DNA of 64,000 nucleotides from Histomonas meleagridis (taxonomy: Eukaryota > Parabasalia > Tritrichomonadida > Dientamoebidae): assembly GCA_020186115.1 (NCBI GenBank), contig WSYJ01000001.1, positions 1,302,001 to 1,366,000 of the forward strand. Reading direction: 5' to 3'. Positions 31,841 through 41,741 of the stretch are shown here, one piece after another; the stretch's first letter is position 1, and every line of letters starts with the position of its first letter. The position numbers were made by a program, and so were the translations under genes. The notes under the pieces are model-generated. The model searched no databases. It saw nothing but the letters and a program-made list of their open reading frames with translations, and was not told the DNA's origin.

Positions 31841-32890
31841 ATGGCAGAAGATCTTCCTTTGGCTGCACTCGTACTTGTTGGTGGTTTTGGCACAAGATTC
31901 CGTCCACTAACCTTTTCCCGCTCCAAACCACTTGTTGAGTTTTGCAATAAACCAATGGTTGAATACATGTTAGATGCACTCACAGAAGTAGGATGCAAAA
32001 AAATAGTTTTTGCTTTATCTGAACTTCAAAGCGACTTTAAAGAATATATCGGCAAATACCAAAAGAATCATCCAACAGTAGAAATCATCCCTTCTATTGA
32101 GAACTCACCAATGGGAACAGCAGGACCAATTGCTCTTGCAAAAGAACATCTTAAAGGTCACAGGTTTTTCATGTTGAACTCCGATGTTATTTCGAAATAC
32201 CCATTCAAGGATCTTCTTGAATTCCACGTAAAACATGGCGGCGAAGGTACCATCATGTCATGGGATGTTGAAGATCCATCAAGATTTGGTGTAATTCTTT
32301 CCGACGAAAATCATCGTATTCAAAGATTTGTTGAGAAACCTCAAACATTTGTTGGTAGATCCATTAATGCAGGCCACTATATCTTTGAACCTTCTGTTAT
32401 TGACAGGGTTAAACCCGTTCCGACTTCCATTGAACGTGAAATTTTCCCACAAATGGCATCCGAAGGCAAACTTTTCGTCATGAAACTTGAAGGCTATTGG
32501 ATGGACATTGGTACACCAAGCGCTTACCTCAGCTGCATTCCAATATTCCTCAAAGACAAGGACAAAGTAATGATCGATGAAACAGCAACCATCGGAAAAG
32601 ATTGCCAAATCGGACCTAACGTTGTTATTGGTCCTGGCGTAGTCATTGGAGATGGATGCTGCATCGAGAATTCAGTTATTCTTGCAAATTCAAAAATCGG
32701 CAAATTTACTTTTATCCAAGATACGATTGTTGGATGGGAATCTAAGGTTGGTTCTTGGGTTCATTTAGAAGGCCTATGCGTTTTTGGTCTTGATGTTACA
32801 ATCAAAGATAAACTTGTTTTGAAGGGTGCTGTTGTTTGCCCTCACAAAGCAGTCGACAAGTCAATACTTCAACCAACAATCATAATCTAA
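31841..32890 (+). CDS. GMPPB: Mannose-1-phosphate guanylyltransferase (GDP-mannose pyrophosphorylase)
   Basis: A 349-residue enzyme, close to the usual 360 for the beta (catalytic) subunit. It makes GDP-mannose from mannose-1-phosphate and GTP in the cytosol, feeding N-glycan, GPI-type and surface-glycan synthesis. The nucleotidyltransferase signature is LVGGFGTRFRPLT near the N-terminus, followed by the SKPLVEFCNKPMVEYML block, NSDVI (metal-binding Asp), FVEKP and GYWMDIGTP. The C-terminal third is a left-handed beta-helix of hexapeptide repeats (ATIGKDCQIGPNVVIGPGV). The family normally ends in a conserved IVM-type tail; here it is PTIII. No frameshift is seen. Confidence 0.93.
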   Translation: MAEDLPLAALVLVGGFGTRFRPLTFSRSKPLVEFCNKPMVEYMLDALTEVGCKKIVFALSELQSDFKEYIGKYQKNHPTVEIIPSIENSPMGTAGPIALAKEHLKGHRFFMLNSDVISKYPFKDLLEFHVKHGGEGTIMSWDVEDPSRFGVILSDENHRIQRFVEKPQTFVGRSINAGHYIFEPSVIDRVKPVPTSIEREIFPQMASEGKLFVMKLEGYWMDIGTPSAYLSCIPIFLKDKDKVMIDETATIGKDCQIGPNVVIGPGVVIGDGCCIENSVILANSKIGKFTFIQDTIVGWESKVGSWVHLEGLCVFGLDVTIKDKLVLKGAVVCPHKAVDKSILQPTIII

Positions 32891-32943
32891 ACTTTAAAGT
32901 TTAAAATTTTCATTTTTTTGAGTTTCATTTCGATAAGAGCAAA

Positions 32944-32963
32944 AACCGTTTATTTTTAACGTT
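32944..32963 (+). promoter_or_regulatory. AACCGTTT and AACGTT motifs upstream of the Sec23/24-like gene
   Basis: AACCGTTT and TTAACGTT lie within 36 bp of the ATG at 32980. The same AACCGTTTATTT string occurs before the MULE transposase start at 49032. Confidence 0.45.
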
Positions 32964-32979
32964 CTTTTCTTTATCGTGA

Positions 32980-34416
32980 ATGCAAAACAATCAGCCATTA
33001 TTTCACCCTCAACTTTCATCAACTTATGCACAAGTAACACATCATCACCCAGACGAGATCGGAAAAACTCAACCGAATGAAATTGGTGTAAGACTTTGTC
33101 CTTTTCCATTTCATTCAATAAAACCAGAAACAACAACTTTCCCTGGTGATAGCATACCAAGATGTCATGGCTGTGGAGCATTTTATAATAAATTCAACCA
33201 AAGGAATTTGTCATGTTATATATGTTCTCTTTGCGGAACTAAAAACACAACATCAATTCCGATCGATCCTAATTTACCAGAATACCGTGATGAAGCTTAT
33301 GATGGAATTCCATCAAAAATGTACAGAATTCGAAACAAATTTGTTCCAACAGATTTTTACATAATTTCATTATCATTAATCAAAAAAATACCTGATATTT
33401 TAGACATAATTATATCATCTTACAGTTCATGTTATGAGTATAAACAAATAGGAATTTGTTTTTTACATGGATCGATAACAGTTGTAAAATTTCGCGAAAG
33501 TCTTCAATTACAAACCTTTAGTGATTTTGTTCCAACATGCAAAATTTCTCAATTGTTTGCAGCCATGACTGGATTTTGTCATTACATACAAGAAATCAAA
33601 ACAATGATTTCCAAAATTCAAATCAATGAACATGGAAATTGTGCCAAATTTGCCATTGATTTTGGAATTGATGTATCCACTCCATTTGGAACATCACTAC
33701 GTTACATTTTAGATGCAAATGATTTCCATAATATGGCTTCTGAGGATTGTTACTTTAAAGCACTTGACGTATGCAAAAAAGGAACACAAATTTCACTAGC
33801 TGTGTTTGCCGATAATATTCAATACAAAAGTCCTTTATTTCAATTTCCTTCAATCACTGGCGGTTTTCTCGAGTTTATACCTCCAGGTTCAGATCTTCAA
33901 AAAATCAAAAGTATTTTATTACCATCTTTAACACGATCAATTTTTCATGATACTTTCATTTATGCAAGAGCTCCAGATGGTTATTCAATTACTGATTATG
34001 CAGGAACTGGCTTGATGAGATCAAGCAAATCAGTAATGACACCGAAGATCGAGGCAGGACAGACATTCTATTTCAAGTTTAATACTCAAGGAATGAAACA
34101 ATCGACTTTACAATTTGTCATTTTCTTCACAACAGAATTGGGCCTTAAAAGGTTTAGAGTAATCACAGTTCAAATAATGGAGCAACAAGCTATTGATTAT
34201 GATTTGATAAACAGATACATAGCGGGATTAATTTCCCATTCATATATTAATGAAGGAAAGAAAAACGCTGAAAAGCTTCTTGAAGATATGAAAAAGAAGT
34301 TCAACAATTTTGATCCAAGTGTTTTTAATAGTTCGAATTTTTTACTTCAATCAGATTCAATAATGTTTTTGTATAAAACATCTCTGACGCTTCGCGATGG
34401 GAGAACATCATCCTAA
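32980..34416 (+). CDS. Short, divergent Sec23/Sec24-like COPII coat protein
   Basis: A 478-residue protein. Residues 60-90 are a Sec23/24-type zinc finger (IPRCHGCGAFYNKF then CYICSLCG; candidate ligands C62, C65, C82, C85). A degenerate trunk (vWA-like) domain follows at about 100-320 with GTQISLAVFADN and ITGGFLEFIPPGSD, which fit the second half of a Sec24 trunk. Then comes a beta-sandwich-like part. Canonical Sec23/24 proteins are 750-1,000 residues; the helical and gelsolin-like domains are absent here and I see no continuation in another frame downstream. If functional it would act in vesicle budding from the ER as an accessory or derived coat protein. The alternative is a truncated paralogue. 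Confidence 0.68.
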   Translation: MQNNQPLFHPQLSSTYAQVTHHHPDEIGKTQPNEIGVRLCPFPFHSIKPETTTFPGDSIPRCHGCGAFYNKFNQRNLSCYICSLCGTKNTTSIPIDPNLPEYRDEAYDGIPSKMYRIRNKFVPTDFYIISLSLIKKIPDILDIIISSYSSCYEYKQIGICFLHGSITVVKFRESLQLQTFSDFVPTCKISQLFAAMTGFCHYIQEIKTMISKIQINEHGNCAKFAIDFGIDVSTPFGTSLRYILDANDFHNMASEDCYFKALDVCKKGTQISLAVFADNIQYKSPLFQFPSITGGFLEFIPPGSDLQKIKSILLPSLTRSIFHDTFIYARAPDGYSITDYAGTGLMRSSKSVMTPKIEAGQTFYFKFNTQGMKQSTLQFVIFFTTELGLKRFRVITVQIMEQQAIDYDLINRYIAGLISHSYINEGKKNAEKLLEDMKKKFNNFDPSVFNSSNFLLQSDSIMFLYKTSLTLRDGRTSS

Positions 34417-34758
34417 CCAAAAGAAAGTAATCTCTCCTATTTGTACCCATAAAAAAAATAAAGAAAAATGCGATTCTCATTTTTTTTTTCATGCGTTACA
34501 TTCTTTTGATGTGAAAAAAATGAACATCGTTAAGTCATTAACAGTTAAGCAAAAAATTATGGAAAGGTTTGCCACAAAGGTAATACTTCTGGTGATTATT
34601 CACTTACTACGAAAACATTTTTTACATTTTAATCGAACATAACAACTTTACTTTAATAAAATATTAATAAAAGTGTTTTTAGTTTTTTTTGCGAATAGTT
34701 TCACAATTAAATTATAAAAAAATTAAACATTATTTCAGTTTAATAAAATATCAATTTT
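34417..34758. other. Intergenic region between convergent genes
   Basis: About 340 bp, AT-rich with A and T runs. An 81-codon ORF overlapping the previous stop is low-complexity and is not called. Both neighbouring genes end here. Confidence 0.5.
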
Positions 34759-37700
34759 TCATATCAAAAAATCCTTAAAGAAGTTCACGCCATTATTTCT
34801 TTCATATTTTTGAATTTCATCATTACCAACATTTAAAACAGAATCCAAATCCGGTTCGAATGTCTGCAACATGTTATTTTTCTTTGTACCACCATTATTA
34901 CTTATATCGTCTATCTTATTAATGTTAATCAAATTATCTGTTGATTCCTCCAAAACGGTCACATCTCTAATAAACCTTTCAATTATCTCAAAATTATTGT
35001 CATTGCATTCAAATAACTCTGCCTTCACTCTTGAAGACTTTATAGATTTCATCATCTTTTCCCAACTTGTAAATGGGTCTATTTCGATTTGTAATGAAAT
35101 TGCCATATTACCAGCGACAGAAGGGCATAGTTTATAAGCAGGGTCAATTAGCCATAAAGGCAAAAATTCCTTAATGTTGTCAAGTTTTGATATTTTTGTT
35201 GAAATATTATCACTCCTTTTCAAAGGCTCGAAAGCAAATAACATATTATAATTGTTGTTATCGATTACATTATCATTCTTCTCATCGAAGTTTTTAGAAC
35301 GTTGATTCCATTTTGTTATAAAGTTATGTATAGCGAATGAATTACCAGGAGTTTTATCATCAGTTGCAATTTCCACCAAATTATTAAATATGTTATTATT
35401 AAATAAATCATTATCCAAAAGTTTTATAGCTAATTCATATATATAAGGGTTATTATTTTTATTCGAGTTTTGGATTTTTAATAATAAGTTTAAAATAATT
35501 TTAACTTCGACAGATGTAATCATTTTAGATAATCGTAAATATAAATCATTTTCAGGTATCTTCTCATTTAATTGATCAACAATTAATTGATCATCGAATT
35601 TTTCACTTAAAATGAATTGAATTCTTCTTGAGTTTGATAAATCATTAAATATATATTTCATTGTTAAGAATAATAAACAAGTTACAGGTAATGATTTTTC
35701 ATTATTCATTAAGAAATTTAAATTATTTGTATTAATTGATTTACATATTATATCATAAATAATTTTCGGGTTTTTAATTTGCATATTATTATTTTCTAAT
35801 ATCATATAAAACCCGGTGATATTAGAGTTTTGTAATGTATTACATATATAATTATTTTGTAATAATGTATTTAATAAGATTAATGAATTCATTACTATTT
35901 TTTGATTAACATAAGAAATAAATTGTAATGATAGCTTAACGGTCTCTATCGAAGGTTTTTCAAGTTTTTTAATTAATTCACTTAAAGCTGAAATACATAC
36001 TGCAATATATTCATAAGATAAATCTATTACATTATGTACTTCAAATGATTGATTTAATTCATATATAGCTTGAGATACATCAATGATCGAATTAATTATA
36101 GCAGTTTCTACATCATTATTATAAGGTGTTAATATATATGAATAAATTTTCATTGCAATTTTTGCAATGTTTAAGTCGCCACACATTGTACCCCATGATA
36201 ATAATTCGAAACCAAATTCTTCTTTTTGTTTTTCATCAAATGTATTAACAAATCCTAAAACAGAATCAATGTCAACTTCTTTATCTGTTTTATATTGTGG
36301 TAATAATTTTGTTAAAATTTTTAAAGTTTTCGGAAATATATTTAACATAATTAAAGAAAATGATAATAAAACTTGTGATTGAGATTGAATTTGATCTTTA
36401 GATATTTGTTCATAAATTATTGGTAATATAAAATTAATTATTGATACATAAGTTTTAGAATATAATTGATCATCTTTAATCTCTGGAAAATCTTTATCAG
36501 ATTCATTTGATATTTTATGAGGTTTTTTCTTTTTGTTTATTAACTTTAAATCTTCTTGACTTTGATTTTTAGAACATTTATATAAAGTTCTTTTCATATT
36601 AGTAGTAGTTAATATTGTCGGATCAAAGATATCTTTCATATCGAATTTAGCAGGTGATTGTATAGTAACGAACGAAGTATTTTTTTCTTTTGCAACTAAA
36701 TTATGATAATTTAACCATGAACTAAACCTTAAGAATTTGAATAATATTTCTGCTGTTTCTTTACGTTTTGTTGAGAATAAATAACTTAATAATGTTTTAC
36801 CAACTCGATGTGAACGTGTTAAATTAAAAATACAATGTAAAACATATATTTGGAAGATTGAAGTTTTATCAGTTTTAACTTGGAATTCTAATATTTGATC
36901 GATTAAACTTCGATATTCTGTAGGTGGAGAAAGTGATGTTTTCTTTGATTGACTTTTATTTATATTAAATTTACTTTCATCTGATAAATCAAAACCTGAT
37001 TGACTAATTCTTAATTTTTGTTGAAGTTTTGCATTTGTTACTATAATTGTTAATATATTTGATAAGATCGAAGAGTTTAAATCAATGAATGAATATAAAT
37101 TAAAAGAATAAAAATATTTCGATGTCTTTTGTAATATACATTTCGATGTTAAATCAAAACTAATAGAACGTATCCAAGGAATTACAAATAAAAGTAATTT
37201 CCGTATTAATATTAAGTCTTTAGTCTTTGTTAAGATTTGATATATTTGATATACAAATTGTTCACTACAAAATGAATGTGTATGACTTAATAATGAACTT
37301 AATTCAACAATTACATCTGAAAATAATTCCGAAAATTCACTATATTGAATAATACCAATTTTATTATATTTTTCAATTAATGTATATGTAATATTTTGAT
37401 CATTATTAATTAATGATGATGAAAATACAATGTTAGTTAAAAATGAATAAGTCTTTGATAAGTTATGTGATAATGCTAAATAATAAAATGATAATGCTAA
37501 TAATGAACCTGTTTTAACATAAAATGTTTGTGTGAATTCTTCTTCTTCTTTCTTTTGTCCTTTTATATTTCTTTCTTTTAATTTCTTAAATAAATCTTTA
37601 TATGTTTCAATTTGTATAAATTGTCGCGCTATCGAATCAAAATAAATTGGTTTACATTCAGATGAATATGTTATATAACGATCTAAAAGTTTTGGTGATT

Positions 37701-40700
37701 TATGTAATATAATATCTAAAATATCTAATGAGACAAATTCGGATTCTTTAAGTTTCCCTGATAATTCAGTTTCTTGTGACCCTGTAATATATAATAAACA
37801 ATGTAATGCTTCTTTAGCGATAGGATTTGATGAACATTGACTTAAGATAAAGTTAAACCATTTTTCTTTTTGAAAGTTTTCGATTGAATCTAATGAGAAA
37901 ATTGGAATTCGTAAATATGGACCATTTGGATATGAATTATTTTTATTATATATTAATTCGAAAAATGTTTTCGATGTAATTATTAAATTATTATTAATGA
38001 CTTTCTCCATTTGATCACTAATACCACCATCTTCTTTATTAAATTGGAATGCTATAAAATCAAAGAATTTCCAAAATGTTTTAAAGATTGGATTATTATA
38101 ATCCAAATTAATGAATTCTGGTCGATGAATAGCATTTCTAACACCAACTAATAAAGATAAATTATAACTTGGTGAACAATGTGCAGTAAAATCAAATAAT
38201 TGTAATAATACTTTTAATTCAAGTGTAGAAAATATTGATTCACAAGTATTAAGGAAATTAGTTTCATCTTTTGTTAATAATCGACAAATATTTTGATCAT
38301 AATTAGAAAATATTGATTGATCAATTTTATCTTCATAAATTTGTGTATTTATCCAAAATATGACTAAGTTACAATAAAACATTGGATCAATTATTTCAAA
38401 CTTTATGGAATCCTTTAAAATTTCTTCTAAAATTTCATTTAACTTATTATAACCTAAATCTTCATTATATTCATTCTTAATAAATTCATGTGCAAATGCA
38501 GCAACATAAAATTGATAAAAGTTATTACATTGTGATGATGCTACATCTTTAAAACTTATATCACTACAACTTTTAATGACTTCTTCTGATTGGATATAAC
38601 CTCTTAAAATATTTTCTTTAGCGATTTTAGATATAATTTTATCATTTTTTTCAATGAATTCATTTAATGACAATTTATTATTTGGTATAACATGTTCAAG
38701 TTGTTCAATAATATTTAATGTTAAAATTCGTACTTGATAATAAGAACAACATAATGAAATGATTAATATTGTATTAACTAAAATAATTTGTTCATCATCA
38801 AATATTCTATTTAATGATAAAGATATTTCAACTTGTTGTTGAATAACGCATAAACTTCTAAATAAGTTAGGTACACATAAATTAATATTTCCTGGTAAAT
38901 TTAATACAATTTGTTGTGTGATTAATTTACTATTCTTTTCATCTTGATAACATATTAATTCTAATATCCTTGAAGCTAATAATGATGAATAAACATCAGA
39001 TGAATTAATGATCTCACAAACAGGTATAATAATTTCATCATCAATAGAAACTAATGGTACTATTTCTAATGCTTGTAATGAATTCTTTTGTTCAATCTTT
39101 GCTTGATTAACAAATTCAATGTTAGCTTCATATCGATTAATTACTAAAGGTAAATCAGTTTTCTTACTCCATTTTTGTAATTGTGTTGTTATAATTTTAG
39201 CACTAATAACTGGAGCTTTAACTACTTGTGTTAATGATAAGTTTTCATCTAATACTTTATAAATATCATTATGACACATCTTTAATGATTGTAATATTGG
39301 ATAAGTTTTACATAACTTCATATTATTGTCATTGTTTTGTAACATCGATTCATCATTAATTAATGGTACTATTGTCGAATGTGCTAAATCTACTAATTGA
39401 TCTTGAAATCCTAAGTTTTGTGGATAACCACTTCGAGGTGATAACATTCGTTTGATTGTAAGTAATACTGATCGCATATTATTCTTCTTAAATGATTCTA
39501 ACATTAACTTAGGAAATATATCACGTGCAAAACCTGAACTTGGATCTGATGAATATTGTAAGAAGAAATCAGATAACTCGATTTGATAATCTACAAAACA
39601 TGCTGAGTTATTAGATGAAAAGATACTCGAAACCATAAATTGTCGTGTATCTGACCCAAAGAATTCTTTCTTAGTTCGCCAATTAAAGTTTTCTCCTGTT
39701 AATCGTAACAATGAATTTTGTTTATAGTTCTTTCCTCGTAAAAGTATTGTAATCGATTGTAAGAAACAACCCGAAAATTCGGGCTTCCCTACAAGTGGCT
39801 TTAAATATTTATTAATAAATTTCATGATCGGCTTTGATATTGTTTTATTTGTATCTGCAAATACATAAATAAGTGTATGTAATGCATGCGCTGGTCCTCT
39901 ATAATTATTATTCTTTATTAATGATAACGTAAAATCATTGATTTCTATAATCGTTTTGGAATTGGTAAATTTAGGATCATTCATAAATAACATTCCAACG
40001 ATATTGATCATACATGTTAATAAGGCTTTATGAAGCGATGAATCAAAATCTTTGATCTTGTTCCCAACACTTCGTATCTTCTCTAATAGTTTATATGTAT
40101 CTTTTAAGATATTCTCATCAACTTTCGCACCAAGTGTGATTTCAGAAAAAAAATATAAATAGATCTCAAACATGGGTGATGATAATGCTTCAGATGCTTT
40201 GATCTTTTGTGTCTTATCTTCAACTCCAAAAATCCCATCAAAAGGAGTTATGATATATTTGGAATCAACATGTATTGAAAACTTACATATGGTGGGAGCA
40301 ATGAACTTGACTGGCTTGCGATAGGCTATGCTAAAGAATTCATTGGCATCTTTAGGAAATATATTTAATATTCGGAAAAACAATTTAACATAAAGTTTGG
40401 CATTAGAATCATCAAACTTGATTTGTGCAATGATTAAATCAAAGAAATAGCATAGAATCATGGAGTTAAGTGATAAGGCACATAAACGATTTTTAGGTTG
40501 ATCCCAATCTACATCATTAAGCAAATCTGTGTAATATGATTTACCACTGGTTCCCTTTTTTGGTGATGTATTTTGATTGATTTCTGGTATATTTGTTGAA
40601 AATTGTACAAAGCAACTTAAAGGGTTTACATCAGCTAATGTAAGACATGGAATTATAATGGACACAAGCGAGTGGTCATTTGACCAAAAGTCTTCTAAGA

Positions 40701-40860
40701 CGTCTTGAATTTTTTGGAAATTTGATGCTTGCCTTTTTGAGGGAAAAATTGGATCTGGTACTTTCTCAACCAACTCCTTAAAGACAGAGCTTGCTGTATG
40801 ATTAAAAGACGATTTAGATATAGTCCGTGATATATGTAAGTCTATGATGTTTTCACCCAT
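34759..40860 (-). CDS. Very large helical-repeat protein of unknown function
   Basis: A 2,033-residue protein. I start at ATG 40860 (MGENIIDLHIS); the longer frame opens only with TTG. I do not recognise the family. It is rich in Leu, Ile, Asn and Ser, with regularly spaced amphipathic helices throughout (for example LYVKLFFRILNIF and LLLFVIPWIRSI-like stretches), no signal peptide, no convincing transmembrane helix and no catalytic motif. This is the look of a HEAT/ARM-type scaffold. A short basic segment (LKLINKKKKPHK) lies near residue 1440. Candidates such as Furry/Tao3-type or other giant HEAT proteins cannot be told apart by eye. The 6-kb frame is uninterrupted despite many A/T runs, which shows that unique host sequence here is well assembled. 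Confidence 0.82.
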   Translation of the reverse strand: MGENIIDLHISRTISKSSFNHTASSVFKELVEKVPDPIFPSKRQASNFQKIQDVLEDFWSNDHSLVSIIIPCLTLADVNPLSCFVQFSTNIPEINQNTSPKKGTSGKSYYTDLLNDVDWDQPKNRLCALSLNSMILCYFFDLIIAQIKFDDSNAKLYVKLFFRILNIFPKDANEFFSIAYRKPVKFIAPTICKFSIHVDSKYIITPFDGIFGVEDKTQKIKASEALSSPMFEIYLYFFSEITLGAKVDENILKDTYKLLEKIRSVGNKIKDFDSSLHKALLTCMINIVGMLFMNDPKFTNSKTIIEINDFTLSLIKNNNYRGPAHALHTLIYVFADTNKTISKPIMKFINKYLKPLVGKPEFSGCFLQSITILLRGKNYKQNSLLRLTGENFNWRTKKEFFGSDTRQFMVSSIFSSNNSACFVDYQIELSDFFLQYSSDPSSGFARDIFPKLMLESFKKNNMRSVLLTIKRMLSPRSGYPQNLGFQDQLVDLAHSTIVPLINDESMLQNNDNNMKLCKTYPILQSLKMCHNDIYKVLDENLSLTQVVKAPVISAKIITTQLQKWSKKTDLPLVINRYEANIEFVNQAKIEQKNSLQALEIVPLVSIDDEIIIPVCEIINSSDVYSSLLASRILELICYQDEKNSKLITQQIVLNLPGNINLCVPNLFRSLCVIQQQVEISLSLNRIFDDEQIILVNTILIISLCCSYYQVRILTLNIIEQLEHVIPNNKLSLNEFIEKNDKIISKIAKENILRGYIQSEEVIKSCSDISFKDVASSQCNNFYQFYVAAFAHEFIKNEYNEDLGYNKLNEILEEILKDSIKFEIIDPMFYCNLVIFWINTQIYEDKIDQSIFSNYDQNICRLLTKDETNFLNTCESIFSTLELKVLLQLFDFTAHCSPSYNLSLLVGVRNAIHRPEFINLDYNNPIFKTFWKFFDFIAFQFNKEDGGISDQMEKVINNNLIITSKTFFELIYNKNNSYPNGPYLRIPIFSLDSIENFQKEKWFNFILSQCSSNPIAKEALHCLLYITGSQETELSGKLKESEFVSLDILDIILHKSPKLLDRYITYSSECKPIYFDSIARQFIQIETYKDLFKKLKERNIKGQKKEEEEFTQTFYVKTGSLLALSFYYLALSHNLSKTYSFLTNIVFSSSLINNDQNITYTLIEKYNKIGIIQYSEFSELFSDVIVELSSLLSHTHSFCSEQFVYQIYQILTKTKDLILIRKLLLFVIPWIRSISFDLTSKCILQKTSKYFYSFNLYSFIDLNSSILSNILTIIVTNAKLQQKLRISQSGFDLSDESKFNINKSQSKKTSLSPPTEYRSLIDQILEFQVKTDKTSIFQIYVLHCIFNLTRSHRVGKTLLSYLFSTKRKETAEILFKFLRFSSWLNYHNLVAKEKNTSFVTIQSPAKFDMKDIFDPTILTTTNMKRTLYKCSKNQSQEDLKLINKKKKPHKISNESDKDFPEIKDDQLYSKTYVSIINFILPIIYEQISKDQIQSQSQVLLSFSLIMLNIFPKTLKILTKLLPQYKTDKEVDIDSVLGFVNTFDEKQKEEFGFELLSWGTMCGDLNIAKIAMKIYSYILTPYNNDVETAIINSIIDVSQAIYELNQSFEVHNVIDLSYEYIAVCISALSELIKKLEKPSIETVKLSLQFISYVNQKIVMNSLILLNTLLQNNYICNTLQNSNITGFYMILENNNMQIKNPKIIYDIICKSINTNNLNFLMNNEKSLPVTCLLFLTMKYIFNDLSNSRRIQFILSEKFDDQLIVDQLNEKIPENDLYLRLSKMITSVEVKIILNLLLKIQNSNKNNNPYIYELAIKLLDNDLFNNNIFNNLVEIATDDKTPGNSFAIHNFITKWNQRSKNFDEKNDNVIDNNNYNMLFAFEPLKRSDNISTKISKLDNIKEFLPLWLIDPAYKLCPSVAGNMAISLQIEIDPFTSWEKMMKSIKSSRVKAELFECNDNNFEIIERFIRDVTVLEESTDNLININKIDDISNNGGTKKNNMLQTFEPDLDSVLNVGNDEIQKYERNNGVNFFKDFLI

Positions 40861-41741
40861 TTCAGTTTGTTTGTCAACTTCGCAATTGTTCAAATTTGAG
40901 TTAAAAACGGTTACTGGTTCCCATGTTTAACGGTATCATTCAAATATTAAGTTCTTCTTTACAAATATCCGCGTAATATGCTGACATTTAATGTCTGGAC
41001 GTATCATTTCCTTTATAAAGTCCATGTGGGACATTTAATCTTTAGCTAAATTCTTTGATAAATATATATAAATCATTACATTTTTAATAGAAATTTACTT
41101 TTGATGGTAGACGCTTTTTGGCAGAAGGAGACGATAAAAATGTATTGAATACAGCTACAAACTTGATAATTACTGTCAAAAAGTTGGTAATTGATAGAGT
41201 GATCAGTTTTATCAGAATAATCTTATTCAAAAGGCTGTTTTTCACAACACAATTTTTATTTCAAAAATTATGACCAGGTGGTCATGCAAACATGAAAACT
41301 TTTATGGCCTTAAAACAAGCTTGGTCGACAAAAATAGTCGTCAAGATAACTTGCTCATTTTTTATTGATTTAAAATAATAGTTCAATGAAATTTTTTTTT
41401 TGATTATGCAAATTTCTTTCATCTAAATGATACTATTTAAATTGAATTTATAAATTTTTTTTGTCTGATGCCATAAAAATTTCATTTGAAAAGAGTTATT
41501 GTTATTATTTTACTTTTTTTTGGTTCAATTTATTAAAAATATTTTAATATTAGATATTGACTCAAGCAAAATAAAAAGAATACATTAGCATGTTCTGTGT
41601 AAATATTGTTCTTAATGGGATGCTTAAGCATCAATTATTCATCACATATTATAGGTTAATTAATAAAAAAAAAAAGTTTCTCAGATTCTAAAAGAAAATT
41701 AAAAATTAATTTTTTTATTGAATTCCAAACAATAATATTTC
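40861..41741. other. Intergenic region with upstream motifs of the large gene
   Basis: About 880 bp. On the side of the 2,033-residue gene, two AACGG motifs (AAAACGGTTA and TTTAACGGTATC on the plus strand, about 40907-40935) are within 75 bp of its ATG. The rest is AT-rich with no gene seen. Confidence 0.5.

Noticed and set aside
34397-34642. 81-codon ORF overlapping the Sec23/24-like stop
   Set aside because: Tested as the missing C-terminus of the Sec23/24-like protein; it has no helical or gelsolin-domain features.
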